Assembly (NCBI GenBank): GCA_038147755.1
Contig: JAYQTS010000002.1
Location: 255,849 to 319,848 of the forward strand
Direction of reading: 5' to 3'
Source of the DNA: UBA5951 sp012269555
GTDB lineage: Bacteria; Pseudomonadota; Alphaproteobacteria; Puniceispirillales; Puniceispirillaceae
DNA: 64,000 nucleotides
Position numbers and translations under genes: made by a program. Of this stretch, positions 30,705 through 40,966 are shown in pieces. Every line of letters starts with the position of its first letter. Position 1 is the first letter of the stretch. Under the pieces are notes generated by a model. It did not search any database. It was given only the letters and a program-made list of their open reading frames with translations, and had not been told where the DNA came from.

Positions 30705-31361
30705 ATGAATACGCTAACTGAATATTTTAAAGAGTCATTAGACTCACAATCACCAAGTATGCCCATTCGAATTATTACTGGAATGATTGTAATATTATTT
30801 GGGTTTATATGGCTTCCACTTGGGTTGATTGGTCTTTTAGGTTTACTTTGGATTGTCTATGTCACAAAACATCCAAACACCAATATTATGGAGATTGAGA
30901 CTGGAGATATTTTAGCACCGATGGACGGATTGGTTACGCTTGTAGATACTAATTCTGGTAAAAAAAGAATAAGAATTTCTCAAAAAATTCATACTAATAG
31001 GCTTATTCTTATGCCATGTAATGGTAAAATTGATATAAATATGTTCGTTGATGGCTTGTTTCTACCTTTTGAGATTTCCAATGCACATACCTTGAATGCA
31101 AGAAGGGAAATAACGATTAAACAAGACATCAATTCGTTCTCTTCGAATGTTCAAAATGAGGTATGTATTATTGCATGGGGTGGTCCATTAGCGCGTTATT
31201 TGTCTAGTCCTATATCAGAGGGAAGAATAGTTAAAGCGGGAACGCCAATTGCTATCTCATTGCTATATGGTGAGTTAGACATCTTGTTGCCAGCTGATTA
31301 TGAGTTAACGGTAACTTTGGGTGAATTCTGCATTGCCGGCAAAACATTACTCGCGAAGTAA
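30705..31361 (+). CDS. Phosphatidylserine decarboxylase-like protein lacking the pyruvoyl serine
   Basis: 218 residues aligned by eye with short alphaproteobacterial Psd: two hydrophobic N-terminal segments, ILAPMDGLVTLVD, the H-x-N-R motif in IHTNRLILMPCNGKI, and the C-terminal LLYGELDILLPAD. In active Psd the last motif reads FGSRVDVYLP, and the G-S bond is cut to make the pyruvoyl cofactor. Here the serine is glutamate (GGT GAG). The frame is sound on both sides, so this is not an indel effect. It may be inactive or use other chemistry. A CDP-alcohol phosphatidyltransferase gene follows. Confidence 0.75.
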   Translation: MNTLTEYFKESLDSQSPSMPIRIITGMIVILFGFIWLPLGLIGLLGLLWIVYVTKHPNTNIMEIETGDILAPMDGLVTLVDTNSGKKRIRISQKIHTNRLILMPCNGKIDINMFVDGLFLPFEISNAHTLNARREITIKQDINSFSSNVQNEVCIIAWGGPLARYLSSPISEGRIVKAGTPIAISLLYGELDILLPADYELTVTLGEFCIAGKTLLAK

Positions 31362-31388
31362 TAATGATTGTGCATTGGTCATATAAAA

Positions 31389-31999
31389 ATGTTTGATAAA
31401 ACACTTTCACCGTTTGCAAAGCCATTACTGTCTAAAATGGCTATTTATGCCGTAAAAATTGGTGTTTCTGCTGACGCTGTGAGCATATTAGGATTTATAA
31501 CTGGAATTGTAGCCGCTTTCCTTGTTGGATATGGACATTTTTTACTTGCGCTTTTATTTTTTAGTTTAAATCGTATATTGGACGGTTTAGATGGAGCTAT
31601 TGCGAGAGTAAAAATACCTACTCATCGTGGAGCATTCTTGGACATCGTTTTTGATTTCATAATCTATAGCTCAATTCCTTTTGCGTTTGCTGTCTTCAAT
31701 GATAAAAACAGTTTTGTTGCTTGTTTTATTATTTTTAGTTTTGTTGGAACTGGAACTAGTTTTCTTGCTTATGGAATTTTACAGGAGAAAGTTTCAAAAA
31801 TAGACAAGAAACCAACCGGTGAAAAAGCTTCTATTATTTAAGTGGGCTAATTGAGGGTATTGAAACAATATTTTTTATTGTTTTAATATTATTGTTTCCA
31901 TCTTTATTTTTCTCTATTGGAATTTTCTTTGGTTGCTTATGCTGGTGCACAACAATATTTAGAATTTATTCTGGTTGGCGAGATTTTTCATCAAAATGA
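31389..31999 (+). CDS. CDP-alcohol phosphatidyltransferase, YnjF-like (frameshifted)
   Basis: Membrane enzyme of phospholipid synthesis with the catalytic pattern D-x2-D-G-x2-A-R-x8-G-x3-D-x3-D, seen as DGLDGAIAR then GAFLDIVFD. It lacks the N-terminus typical of PssA and resembles the short YnjF-like group. The frame breaks near 31822-31826: one A is missing in GAAAAAGC, after which KSFYYLSGLIEGIETIFF continues to a TGA at 31997-31999. About 203 residues with five to six membrane segments. The ATG at 31389 is used; a TTG at 31368 is in frame. Confidence 0.83.
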
Positions 32000-32067
32000 T
32001 AAAAGCGTTATTTTATATAACTAGGTAAAAAACAGACTACTAAGTAAAGTTAATATGGAGTTAAAAT

Positions 32068-34378
32068 TTGAAATTTGGAATTGGACAAGCGGTAAAACGA
32101 GTTGAGGATAAGGTGCTTATCACCGGCACAGGAAAATTTACGTATGATATTGATGTTGGTGAAGGATTATCAGCGCATTTCCTTCGCTCTACACATGCTC
32201 ATGCAATTGTAAGTTCAATTGACTTTGAAACAGCGTCAAAACTGCCAGGGGTACATCTTATTGCTACCCAATTTGAATTAGACCATGAAAAGGTTGGTGA
32301 GATTAAATGTCTTGATTTGGTAAAAACGTAGATGGCAGCGATATCTTGCCAACTACAAGATCGCCAATGGCACGAGGTATAGTAAGATCTGTAGGTGACA
32401 TTATTGCAATGGTTGTGGCAACTACTAAAGAACAGGCTATCAACGCAGCTGAATTGATAGAGGTGAATTACGAACCATTGCCTGCAATAACTGATGTGGA
32501 TAGTGCATTAGAAGTGGATGCGCCACAACTTTACCCTGATTATCCAGGCAACAAGGTTTTTCATTGGAGAGTTGGTAATCATGAAGAGGCCTTGCACGAG
32601 TTTAATACAGCAGATTTAAAAACGGACAGAATAGTTGAATTATCTGTTGTAAATAACAGGATTGCTCCAAATGCAATGGAAATGAGGCAGATAATAGCAA
32701 TGCCACATCCAGAATCAGATGAAACAGATGAATTATTAATTTGGTGTGGAACACAAGGAACAGTGAGCCTTTCAAAACAAATTGCGGAAGCTTTGAATTT
32801 AGATAGTAGAAAAGTTCATTTGCGTTCAGGTAATGTTGGAGGAGGCTTTGGATACAAGATTTTTTTGCATCCAGAACAGTTATGTGTTTGTTGGGCAGTT
32901 AAAAAACTTAACAGAGCAGTCCGATGGCGGCAAGAACGCACAGAAGGCTTTATTAGTGACTTGCAAGGTCGTGATATAAAAAGCTATGCAAAAGCTTTAG
33001 TGACAAAAAGTGGAAAAATTAAAGCCATTCAATTTAAAAATCAAGCAAATCTTGGGAGTTGGTTATCTAATTTTGGTGTTTATGTGCCAACTAAATCTAC
33101 TAGTCGTACATTGACGACACTGTATGATATTCAGAATGTGAGTTTAGAAGTTGTTGGAGTTGTAACAAATACTCCCGCGATAGATGCCTACAGAGGAGCA
33201 GGGCGCCCAGAAGCAAATTATATTATGGAACGCTTGATGGATAAAATTGCTTTTGATCTTCAAATTGACAGAGTGGAGGTCAGAAAAGTGAATTTAATTC
33301 AACCAGAGCAAATACCCTATAAAACTGTTTGCAGTGGTACTATTGACTCAGGAAATATGCCAGCATTATTTGACGACGCACTTAGAAATGCTGATGTAGA
33401 AGGATTTAGAGAAAGATACGAAAATAGCCAAAAGAATGGTTTTTTTAGAGGACTGGGTATCGCACTTTATCTGGAGTCTTGCGGAAATGGAAAAGATGGG
33501 GGAGTTGACATTCGTTTCAACAAAGATGGAGATGTGATTATCTATGCAGCGCAAATGGAAAATGGGCAAGGTCATCAAACAACGCTTACACAAATTTTTT
33601 CTGATAGATTAGGATACGACGCAGAAAAAATTAGAGTTATTCAAGGCGACTCTCGAATTTCTCCATCTGGAAATACAGGAGGCGCGAGAATGACTGTAAT
33701 TCAAGGTTCTGCAACAGCAGAGGCAGCAGAAGAAATATTAAAAAAAGCTAAGCCTTTTGCAGCTGAGTTTCTTGAATGTGGTTTAAATGAGATTGACTTT
33801 GAGGAGGGAATATTTAGGCGTGTTAATACAAATAAAACTGTTTCAATAGAGTATCTCTCTAAAAATCTTTTCAATAATGGCGAGGTTCATCCATTTAATC
33901 TTAAACATTTTTACACAACTCAGGGGCCAAGTTTTCCTTATGGGTGCCATATTGTTGAGGCAGAAATTGACAAAAAACGCTAGTTACTGTGATTAAAAAA
34001 TATACTGTTACTGATGACGTGGGTGAAGTTATCAATCCCGATACACTATTAGGTCAAATACATGGAGGTATTGCACAAGGGGTAGGTCAGGCTTTATACG
34101 AAAATCTGGTATATGATAAAACAGGTCAGTGCTTATCGGGGTCTTTAATGGATTATACCTTGCCTCGTGCAGATCATTTTACGATGATTACTCACTACTT
34201 AAAAAATACCAAATGTAAGAATAATTATCTTGGTGTAAAGGGAGTTGGAGAGGCGGGCACTATTGGATCACCACCAGCGGTAATATCAGCGATTTGTGAC
34301 GCATTGTCATTGGCGCATATTGATATGCCTGTGACATCAACTAAAATATGGAAAAGTATAAAAAAAGAGGTGATTTAG
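32068..34378 (+). CDS. CoxL-like molybdopterin-binding subunit, form II type (two frameshifts)
   Basis: Large subunit of the xanthine dehydrogenase/aerobic CO dehydrogenase family. The N-terminal GQAVKRVEDKVLITGTGKF, the Moco-binding VGGGFGYKI and the active-site loop AYRGAGRPEANY are visible; the last is the form II pattern, not the AYRCSFR of true CO dehydrogenase. The frame breaks near 32322 (VKT/NVDGSDIL) and 33977 (DKK/TLVTVIKKYTV), each by one lost A. TTG at 32068 with GGAG upstream is the likely start. No FAD or [2Fe-2S] subunit gene is adjacent. msrB starts right at its stop. About 770 residues. Substrate unknown. Confidence 0.87.
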
Positions 34379-34780
34379 ATGAGTGATAAAGTTGTCAAAT
34401 CAGATGAAGAATGGAAATCGTTGCTATCGCCTGAAAGCTATTATGTCGCACGCCAAGAGGGAACTGAAAGGGCATTTACAGGGAAATATTGGGACAATCA
34501 TGCGAATGGTGGTTACCATTGTATTTGTTGCGGAGCTCCTTTATTTCACAGTCGCGATAAGTTTGAATCAGGAACTGGATGGCCAAGTTTTACAAAACCA
34601 AATTCAGAGCTTGTGGCAGAAAAAGAAGATTTAAGCTTGATGATGCAAAGGACGGAAGTCCATTGCGAAAGATGTGATGCCCACCTAGGTCATGTTTTCC
34701 CTGACGGGCCTCTTCCAACCGGATTGAGATATTGTATCAATTCAGCGTCTATAAATTTTCAACCAGATGAAGAAATATGA
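34379..34780 (+). CDS. msrB: MsrB, methionine-R-sulfoxide reductase
   Basis: Repairs oxidised methionine in proteins. It has zinc cysteines in YHCICCGAPLF and CERCDAHLGHVF, the GTGWPSF motif and the catalytic cysteine in RYCINSASINF. 133 residues is complete. Its ATG immediately follows the CoxL-like stop codon, so the two are probably co-transcribed. Confidence 0.95.
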   Translation: MSDKVVKSDEEWKSLLSPESYYVARQEGTERAFTGKYWDNHANGGYHCICCGAPLFHSRDKFESGTGWPSFTKPNSELVAEKEDLSLMMQRTEVHCERCDAHLGHVFPDGPLPTGLRYCINSASINFQPDEEI

Positions 34781-34794
34781 TGATTTAAATAGAA

Positions 34795-35623
34795 ATGATG
34801 AGCGAACAAAACAATATTATGTCTATATCAGGCAATACTAAACTTTTTGTTATTTTTGCGCACCCAGCGAAGCAAGTTCGTGCACCTACCCTCTTTAATA
34901 AAAAATTTGAAGAGTTAAGGATAGACAGTGTGATGATACCTGTTGATGTACCGCCTTCTCATTTGAAAGACTGCGTGAATTCTATGCGTGGTATCAAAAA
35001 TTTGTGTGGAGGAGTTGTTACAATTCCCCATAAAGTGGAAATAGCTAAATTATGTGACAAGTTAGGTACAGGTGGTAAAGCTACTGGAGCAGTTAATGCA
35101 ATACGATTTGAAGAGGACGGAATGCTTCATGGTGATAACTTTGATGGCATTGGATTTGTTGCTGGTTTAAAGGACTATGGGCATTTATTGAAAGATAAAA
35201 AGATATTGATAGTTGGAGCAGGTGGCGCAAGCCGAGCGCTTGCAGTAGAACTTATTAGTGAGCCAATAAAGTCCTTGAATATTACAAATAGGAGTTTTGA
35301 AAAAGGAAAAAGTTGTACAGACTGTGAAGTCAGTAAGACAAACTGATAAAATCAATGCTGTAGAAAAAGAACATATTGAATATGCAGAGTATGATTTTGT
35401 AATAAATGCTACTTCTCTTGGAATGAAATCAGATGACCCTCTTCCTTTTCCAATCATATCTTTAAGGCCAGACTGTGTTGTTTGTGACATTATTATGAAA
35501 CCTGAAGAAACTAAACTACTTAGCGCCGCAAAGCGATCCGGTATTAAAGTTCATTATGGTAAACATATGTTGGATTACCAGATTTCATTTATAGCAGAAT
35601 TTATAGGTGCATTTAAGACTTGA
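34795..35623 (+). CDS. Shikimate dehydrogenase-family protein, AroE paralogue (frameshifted)
   Basis: NAD(P)-dependent oxidoreductase of the AroE family: TIPHKVEIAKLCD with the catalytic lysine, NFDGIGF with the catalytic aspartate, GAGGASRA for the nucleotide, and VHYGKHMLDYQ near the end. The N-terminal substrate motif is FAHPAKQVRAPTLFN, where biosynthetic AroE has two serines (S-x-S-P). This suggests an AroE-like paralogue with a different substrate. The frame breaks near 35297-35310 in an A-rich run (NRSFEK/EKVVQTV). About 275 residues in all. Confidence 0.83.
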
Positions 35624-35707
35624 ATTAACCATAATACTGTAATAGTTGGTTTTGCATAAAAATTTTTAGATTGAACTAGAAATTTGCTTAAGAAAGATAG
35701 TGATGAA

Positions 35708-36109
35708 ATGACGGATGAAAAGGGATGGACAGAAGAGCGCCTTGAAACGCTTAAAAATCTTTGGAAAGAGGGACTTTCAATTTCTCAAATAGGAGAAAAG
35801 CTTGGTGTTACTAGAAACGCTGTTGCGGGAAAAGCTCATAGACTTGGTCTTCCAAAAAGACAATCTCCTATTTCTGCGTCTGGCTCTGTAGCCCGCACCA
35901 AATCAAAGAAGACAGAAGAAATAACCTCTAATTTACCTTTGCGTCTTGCGCTTAGAAAAATCAACTGGTCTCGTTCTAAATGTGTATGGCCGTCTGGAGA
36001 CCCCAAAACAACAGACTTTTCCTTCTGTGGAGAGCCAATAGAACCTGGAAAGCCATATTGTTATGAACATTGTGTTTTAGCTTATACGAATACTCGTGAA
36101 AACAATTAA
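35708..36109 (+). CDS. gcrA: GcrA cell-cycle regulator
   Basis: Alphaproteobacterial sigma-70 cofactor that activates promoters with CcrM-methylated GANTC sites. An N-terminal helix-turn-helix (WTEERLETLKNLWKEGLS, then GVTRNAVAGKAHRLGLPKR) precedes the conserved C-terminal CVWPSGDP, FCGEPI and PYCYEHC cysteine region. The ATG at 35708 is preferred to a TTG at 35684. 133 residues, intact; pepN begins two bases after the stop. Confidence 0.94.
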   Translation: MTDEKGWTEERLETLKNLWKEGLSISQIGEKLGVTRNAVAGKAHRLGLPKRQSPISASGSVARTKSKKTEEITSNLPLRLALRKINWSRSKCVWPSGDPKTTDFSFCGEPIEPGKPYCYEHCVLAYTNTRENN

Positions 36110-36111
36110 AT

Positions 36112-38731
36112 ATGGGCCAATTGTTGGTGAAACGCGATGAGTATACTCCTACTGGCTGGGATATCATATCCACGTATTTGACAGTTCAAATATATTCTAA
36201 TTTTGCTAGAACAACTGTAAAAATGAATATTGAAGCTTCAAATTCAGATAGTTTGCCACCGTTATTTCTACATGGACAAAACCTGGATTTAGAAAAAGTG
36301 GTCATTAACAATGTAACCCAACAAATTAGCGATATACAAAAAAATAAGGATTCATTAATATTTAACTTATCTTGTGCTTCTAATGAAATCGAAATAGTTA
36401 CCTTATGTAACCCTTTTGAAAACACTACACTAGAAGGACTATATAAATCTGGTGATATGATCTGCACCCAGTGTGAACCAGAGGGTTTTAGACGTATTTG
36501 TTATTATCCTGATAGACCTGACATGATGAGTGTATTTACCACTCGAATTGAAGCAGATATCAGTTACAAAAATCTACTTAGTAATGGGAATTTGATTGCA
36601 TCTGGAAAGATTGGACATGAAAGACATTTTGCTGTTTGGAATGATCCATTCCCAAAACCGAGTTATTTGTTTGCACTTGTCGCTGGTGACCTGGAGAAAG
36701 TTGAGGATACATTTATCACTGCCTCTGGGCGAAGAGTAAAATTGAATATTTATGTTGAACATGGCAATTCTCATCTGACTTCTCATGCCATAGAGTCACT
36801 CAAAAAATCAATGAAATGGGACGAAGAAACTTATGGACTAGAATATGATCTAGATTTATTTCAAATTGTTGCAGTAAGTCATTTTAATATGGGTGCAATG
36901 GAGAATAAAGGCCTTAATATTTTTAATAGCAAATTTGTCCTTGCGGACGAAAAAACAGCTAGTGATTCTGATTTATTAAGAGTTGAGTCTATAATAGCAC
37001 ATGAATATTTTCATAATTGGTCTGGCAATAGAGTTACTTGTCGTGATTGGTTTCAATTGACCCTTAAAGAGGGACTGACAGTATATCGCGACCAATGTTT
37101 TACCGCCGATTTACATGATGAATTCGTTAAACGTATTGAAGACGTGAGTTTATTGCGCTTCTGTGCAGTTTCCAGAGGATGCTGGTCCAATGGCACACCC
37201 TATTAGGCCCGAGAGTTATTCCGAGATAAATAATTTCTATACACCTACCATCTATGAAAAAGGTGCTGAGGTAATCAGAATGTTAGCAACAATATTTGGT
37301 AAAGATGGCTTTAGAAAAGGGGTTGCTCTTTATTTTAAAAGACATGATGGACAAGCCGTAACATGCGACGATTTTCTGAAGGCCATGGAAGATGCCAATC
37401 ATTTTGATTTGTCCAAATTTTCCTATTGGTATCAGCAACTAGGAACGCCTTCTCTTCAAATAATAAGAAATAAAAGAGCTTCAGAAATAGAAATGATGAT
37501 AGTTCAAAAAAAGCCTGAGAATGGTGGAAAACATTATCAAGCTATGATGATACCATTTAGGTTTTCTTTAAATGATAAAACAGGTAACGCTCTCTCTCTT
37601 ATCATAAATGGAAAAAAAATGGGTGCAGAGCCTCTTATTATTATAAATGAAGAAGAAACACTACTCTCTATAAGGTCTGCCGATAAATCAAGAACTAATG
37701 ATTTATTAGATGCGACACCCTCTTATTTAAGGGGATTTTCTGCGCCGGTTAATCTTTGTGATGATCGGACAATTGATGATTATATTCATCTAATATCGTC
37801 TGATAGTGACCCATTTGTAATCTGGGATTCTATTCAATTATTATATAGCAAAGTTATTATACAGGATTATAAGGGTGATAAAGATATCAATCTTGAGCTG
37901 CGGTTGTCTAACGCTCTTTTAAAATCATTAAAAAATCAAAAATTAAATAATGCCTTGAAGGCACTTCTATTACTTCCGCCAAGTCAGTCAGTTTTATTGA
38001 CAAAAGTTGTTGAGCCAGATCCTCCAAGAATATTTTTGGCAAAACAAAATGTTTTAAGACGAATGAGTTTAAATATTCAAAAATATCTTCAAAAAAAACT
38101 CGATATAAAAATTTCATATTTTGATACTATGGATTCATCTGGCAGAAGTCTGCATAATCAATTATTAGCGTGGGGTATGTTAGGGGGGATGGGAATTGCA
38201 CAAACATTAGCATTGAAACAAGTTTCTTCATTCAACATGACCCTTGTTAAGGGTTCTATTAGCGCTTTGAACCATATTGATGTTCCCAGTCGTGAAATTG
38301 CTTTGGAACGTTTTCATGATAATTGGAAAACCAACTCGCTTGTAATGGAAAATTGGTTTATGTGGCAGTCATCTTCTGTAGTTAAAGGAACAGTAAAAAA
38401 ATGCAGAGAACTTATGAAACATCCTTCCTTTGATGCAAATAATCCAAATAAACTTCGTGCTGTAATTGGCAGTTTTGCAAATGGAAACCCGGTTCATTTT
38501 CATGCTAATGACTGCAGTGGTTACGAATTTTTGGCAGAACAATTATTGAAAATAGATAAAAAGAATTCTCAGATTTCTGCAAAGTTAGCTTTGCCATTAA
38601 CCCGATTTGCTAATTTTTCTTCTGAAAGAAAGGGATTAATGCTCAACATTTTAAAAAAATTAAATAAGAACAATCTTTCGTCTGATTTATCAGAGGTAGT
38701 AAAAAAATCTTTAGGATCCTCAGATAATTAA
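36112..38731 (+). CDS. pepN: PepN, M1 aminopeptidase N (frameshifted)
   Basis: Zinc metallo-aminopeptidase for cytoplasmic peptide turnover. The substrate motif GAMENKG and zinc motif HEYFHNW (with the second glutamate in LKEGLTVYRDQ) are in the first piece. The second starts within VQFPEDAGPMAHPIRPESY, a stretch contiguous with LLR in PepN; the break near 37160-37168 is one base too many. Reassembled length of about 872 residues is normal. Confidence 0.93.
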
Positions 38732-38771
38732 TCACTTATCTCTGTAATAGAAAAATTTTTGGAAAGTGTAT

Positions 38772-40100
38772 TTAAAGCAAAAAATCGGGAGCGCTCTCTA
38801 AATCACAAAACCCATTACCACCTGTCCAAGCTGGTGGTCGTTTTTCACTAGCGCGTCGTGTTTTTATTGGTTTTTGAGAATCGTTTATAAAAGTTTTTTC
38901 GTATTCCCCGGCTTTTTTTGATATGCTCTTATTTTTTAAATCCCTGCTGTGTGAATTATTTTTTTTGCTTAAATTCGTATTATTAAATGTTGTGGTATGT
39001 TCTGGTATGGAAATTGAAATTAGTTGTTCAATTGCGAATAAAAGTTTTTCATCATCACTATCTGCAATGAAAGTGAAAGACTGTCCAGTTCTACCTGCTC
39101 GGCCGGTTCTGCCGATGCGGTGGACATAGTCCTCAGCATTTGAAGGTACATCGTAATTAAAGACGTGGCTAACAGAAGGAATATCAAGGCCCCGCGCCGC
39201 AACATCAGATGCTATAAGGTATTTAGTTTTTTCATCCTTAAAAGCTTTTAACGCTGAAAGCCTCATAGATTGTGTCATATCACCGTGTAAGGCAGCCACA
39301 TTAAATCCATAATTTTTAAGGTACTTGACTAATGAAGCAATATCTTTTTTACGATTACAAAAAATAACTGCATTGTTAATGTGTTCATTCTGAAGTAATT
39401 CTCGCAAATGCTCTTGTTTAAGTTTTGGTGTGGTCTTGCAAATATGCTGGGAAATGGTGGGAGCTGTTTGTGCAGCCTTTGCCACTTCAATTATTTTAGG
39501 ATTTAATACAAATTGCTCTCCAATTTTTTGTATTTCATTGGAAAGAGTAGCAGAAAAAAATAAAGTCTGACGAATTTTAGGAAGCAATGAAACAATTCGT
39601 TCAACATCAGGGATAAAACCCATATCAAGCATTCTATCTGTTTCATCTATGACAAGAACTTTTACGTCTTGGAGAAGAACCTTTCCTCTTTCAAAATGGT
39701 CAAGCAACCTTCCTGGTGTTGCAATCAAAACGTCTACGCCTTTTTCTAACGCTGTTTCTTGATCTGAAAAACTTACCCCACCTATGAGTAATGCCTTAGA
39801 GAGTTCATGGTTTGCAGAAAAATTTTCGAAGGATTCTGCGACTTGTGCAGCTAGTTCACGAGTGGGGGCCAGTATTAAGGAGCGCGGCATTCTTGCTTTT
39901 GCAATGCCGGCATCTAAAATATCAATCATTGGTAATGTGAATGAAGCTGTTTTTCCCGTACCTGTCTGGGCAGAGCCAATTACATCTCGTCCCATTAAAA
40001 CAATGGGTATTGCTTTTTCTTGAATTGGAGTTGGTTGTTTATATCCAAGTGCAGAAACAGCATTACATAATTTTGCGCTTAGACCGAGTTCTCTAAATGA
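38772..40100 (-). CDS. DEAD-box-type RNA helicase (RhlE-like, motif II DETD)
   Basis: ATP-dependent RNA helicase. Motif I is AQTGTGKT, motif III SATLS, motif VI HRIGRTGRAGRTG, and a basic low-complexity tail follows. Motif II reads VIDETDRMLDMGF, so DETD in place of DEAD. The first ATG (39995) lies inside the conserved domain: the frame continues upstream through the Q motif (GYKQPTPIQEKAIP) and FRELGLSAKLC to at least about 40100. No ATG, GTG or TTG is seen in frame just beyond, so the true start is unclear, perhaps hidden by an indel. Confidence 0.85.
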   Translation of the reverse strand, partial: SFRELGLSAKLCNAVSALGYKQPTPIQEKAIPIVLMGRDVIGSAQTGTGKTASFTLPMIDILDAGIAKARMPRSLILAPTRELAAQVAESFENFSANHELSKALLIGGVSFSDQETALEKGVDVLIATPGRLLDHFERGKVLLQDVKVLVIDETDRMLDMGFIPDVERIVSLLPKIRQTLFFSATLSNEIQKIGEQFVLNPKIIEVAKAAQTAPTISQHICKTTPKLKQEHLRELLQNEHINNAVIFCNRKKDIASLVKYLKNYGFNVAALHGDMTQSMRLSALKAFKDEKTKYLIASDVAARGLDIPSVSHVFNYDVPSNAEDYVHRIGRTGRAGRTGQSFTFIADSDDEKLLFAIEQLISISIPEHTTTFNNTNLSKKNNSHSRDLKNKSISKKAGEYEKTFINDSQKPIKTRRASEKRPPAWTGGNGFCDLESAPDFLL

Positions 40101-40254
40101 AATGGAAATTTGTTTTTCCCTAGAAATATCTATGTTAAATAATACAACAAAAAATTTTTAAAAGGAATACTCTAATTCTGGTATGCTGGTCAAGTGCCTG
40201 ATTTTTTATAAAGTGAGAAATTTTTGCAATAATTTTTTCTTTAGGAATTAAACT

Positions 40255-40947
40255 ATGATAAAACTAATTTTGGTTCCAGGGTTACTTTGTACAAGGGAGC
40301 TTTTTAAAAACCAGATTCATGCATTAGAAAATATCTGTGATATTGAAATCGCCAACACGCTGGGCATGAGTTCTATTTTGGATATGGCACAAAACATTGT
40401 CAGAAATGAGTCGTCAGAGTTTGTGATTTGCGGTTTGTCAATGGGAGGATATGTCGCCCAAATGGTTGCACATCTGGCACCTGAAAAAGTAATTGCGATG
40501 GGCTTGCTTTCTACAAGTGGAAGAGCGGACACAGAAGAAAAAAAGCAAAGAAGATCGCTCATTGAATTATCCAAATTAGGAAAATTCAAAGGTGTAACTC
40601 CGCGTCTGTTGCCAAGTTTGTTATCCACAAAAGCATTAAAAAATGACAGCCTCGTCCAAAATGTTATTGAAATGGCTGCTGATGTTGGTCAAGCAAACTT
40701 TATGCTACAACAAGAGGCAATAATGGGAAGGCCAGATTTTAGGCCTTTTGCACAGTATGCAAAAATACCAGTAGAGATACTGGTTGGAGATGAAGATCAA
40801 TTAACACCAACTTATCTTTCAGAAGAGTTAGCTAGCTTGTTTAGTCATTCTAATTTAACAATATTACCTCATATAGGACATTTAACATCAATGGAAGCGC
40901 CAGACCAAGTAACCGATGTTTTAAGAAAACTTGTCAGTTCAGTTTAG
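40255..40947 (+). CDS. Alpha/beta hydrolase
   Basis: 230-residue single-domain hydrolase. The oxyanion/HG-type start is LILVPGLLCTREL, the nucleophile elbow GLSMGGY, the acid GDEDQLTP and the histidine PHIGHLTSMEAP. It resembles the MhpC/esterase group. It converges with parE with 19 bp between stops. Substrate unknown. Confidence 0.83.
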   Translation: MIKLILVPGLLCTRELFKNQIHALENICDIEIANTLGMSSILDMAQNIVRNESSEFVICGLSMGGYVAQMVAHLAPEKVIAMGLLSTSGRADTEEKKQRRSLIELSKLGKFKGVTPRLLPSLLSTKALKNDSLVQNVIEMAADVGQANFMLQQEAIMGRPDFRPFAQYAKIPVEILVGDEDQLTPTYLSEELASLFSHSNLTILPHIGHLTSMEAPDQVTDVLRKLVSSV

Positions 40948-40966
40948 TTGATTTAAATAAAGTTAT

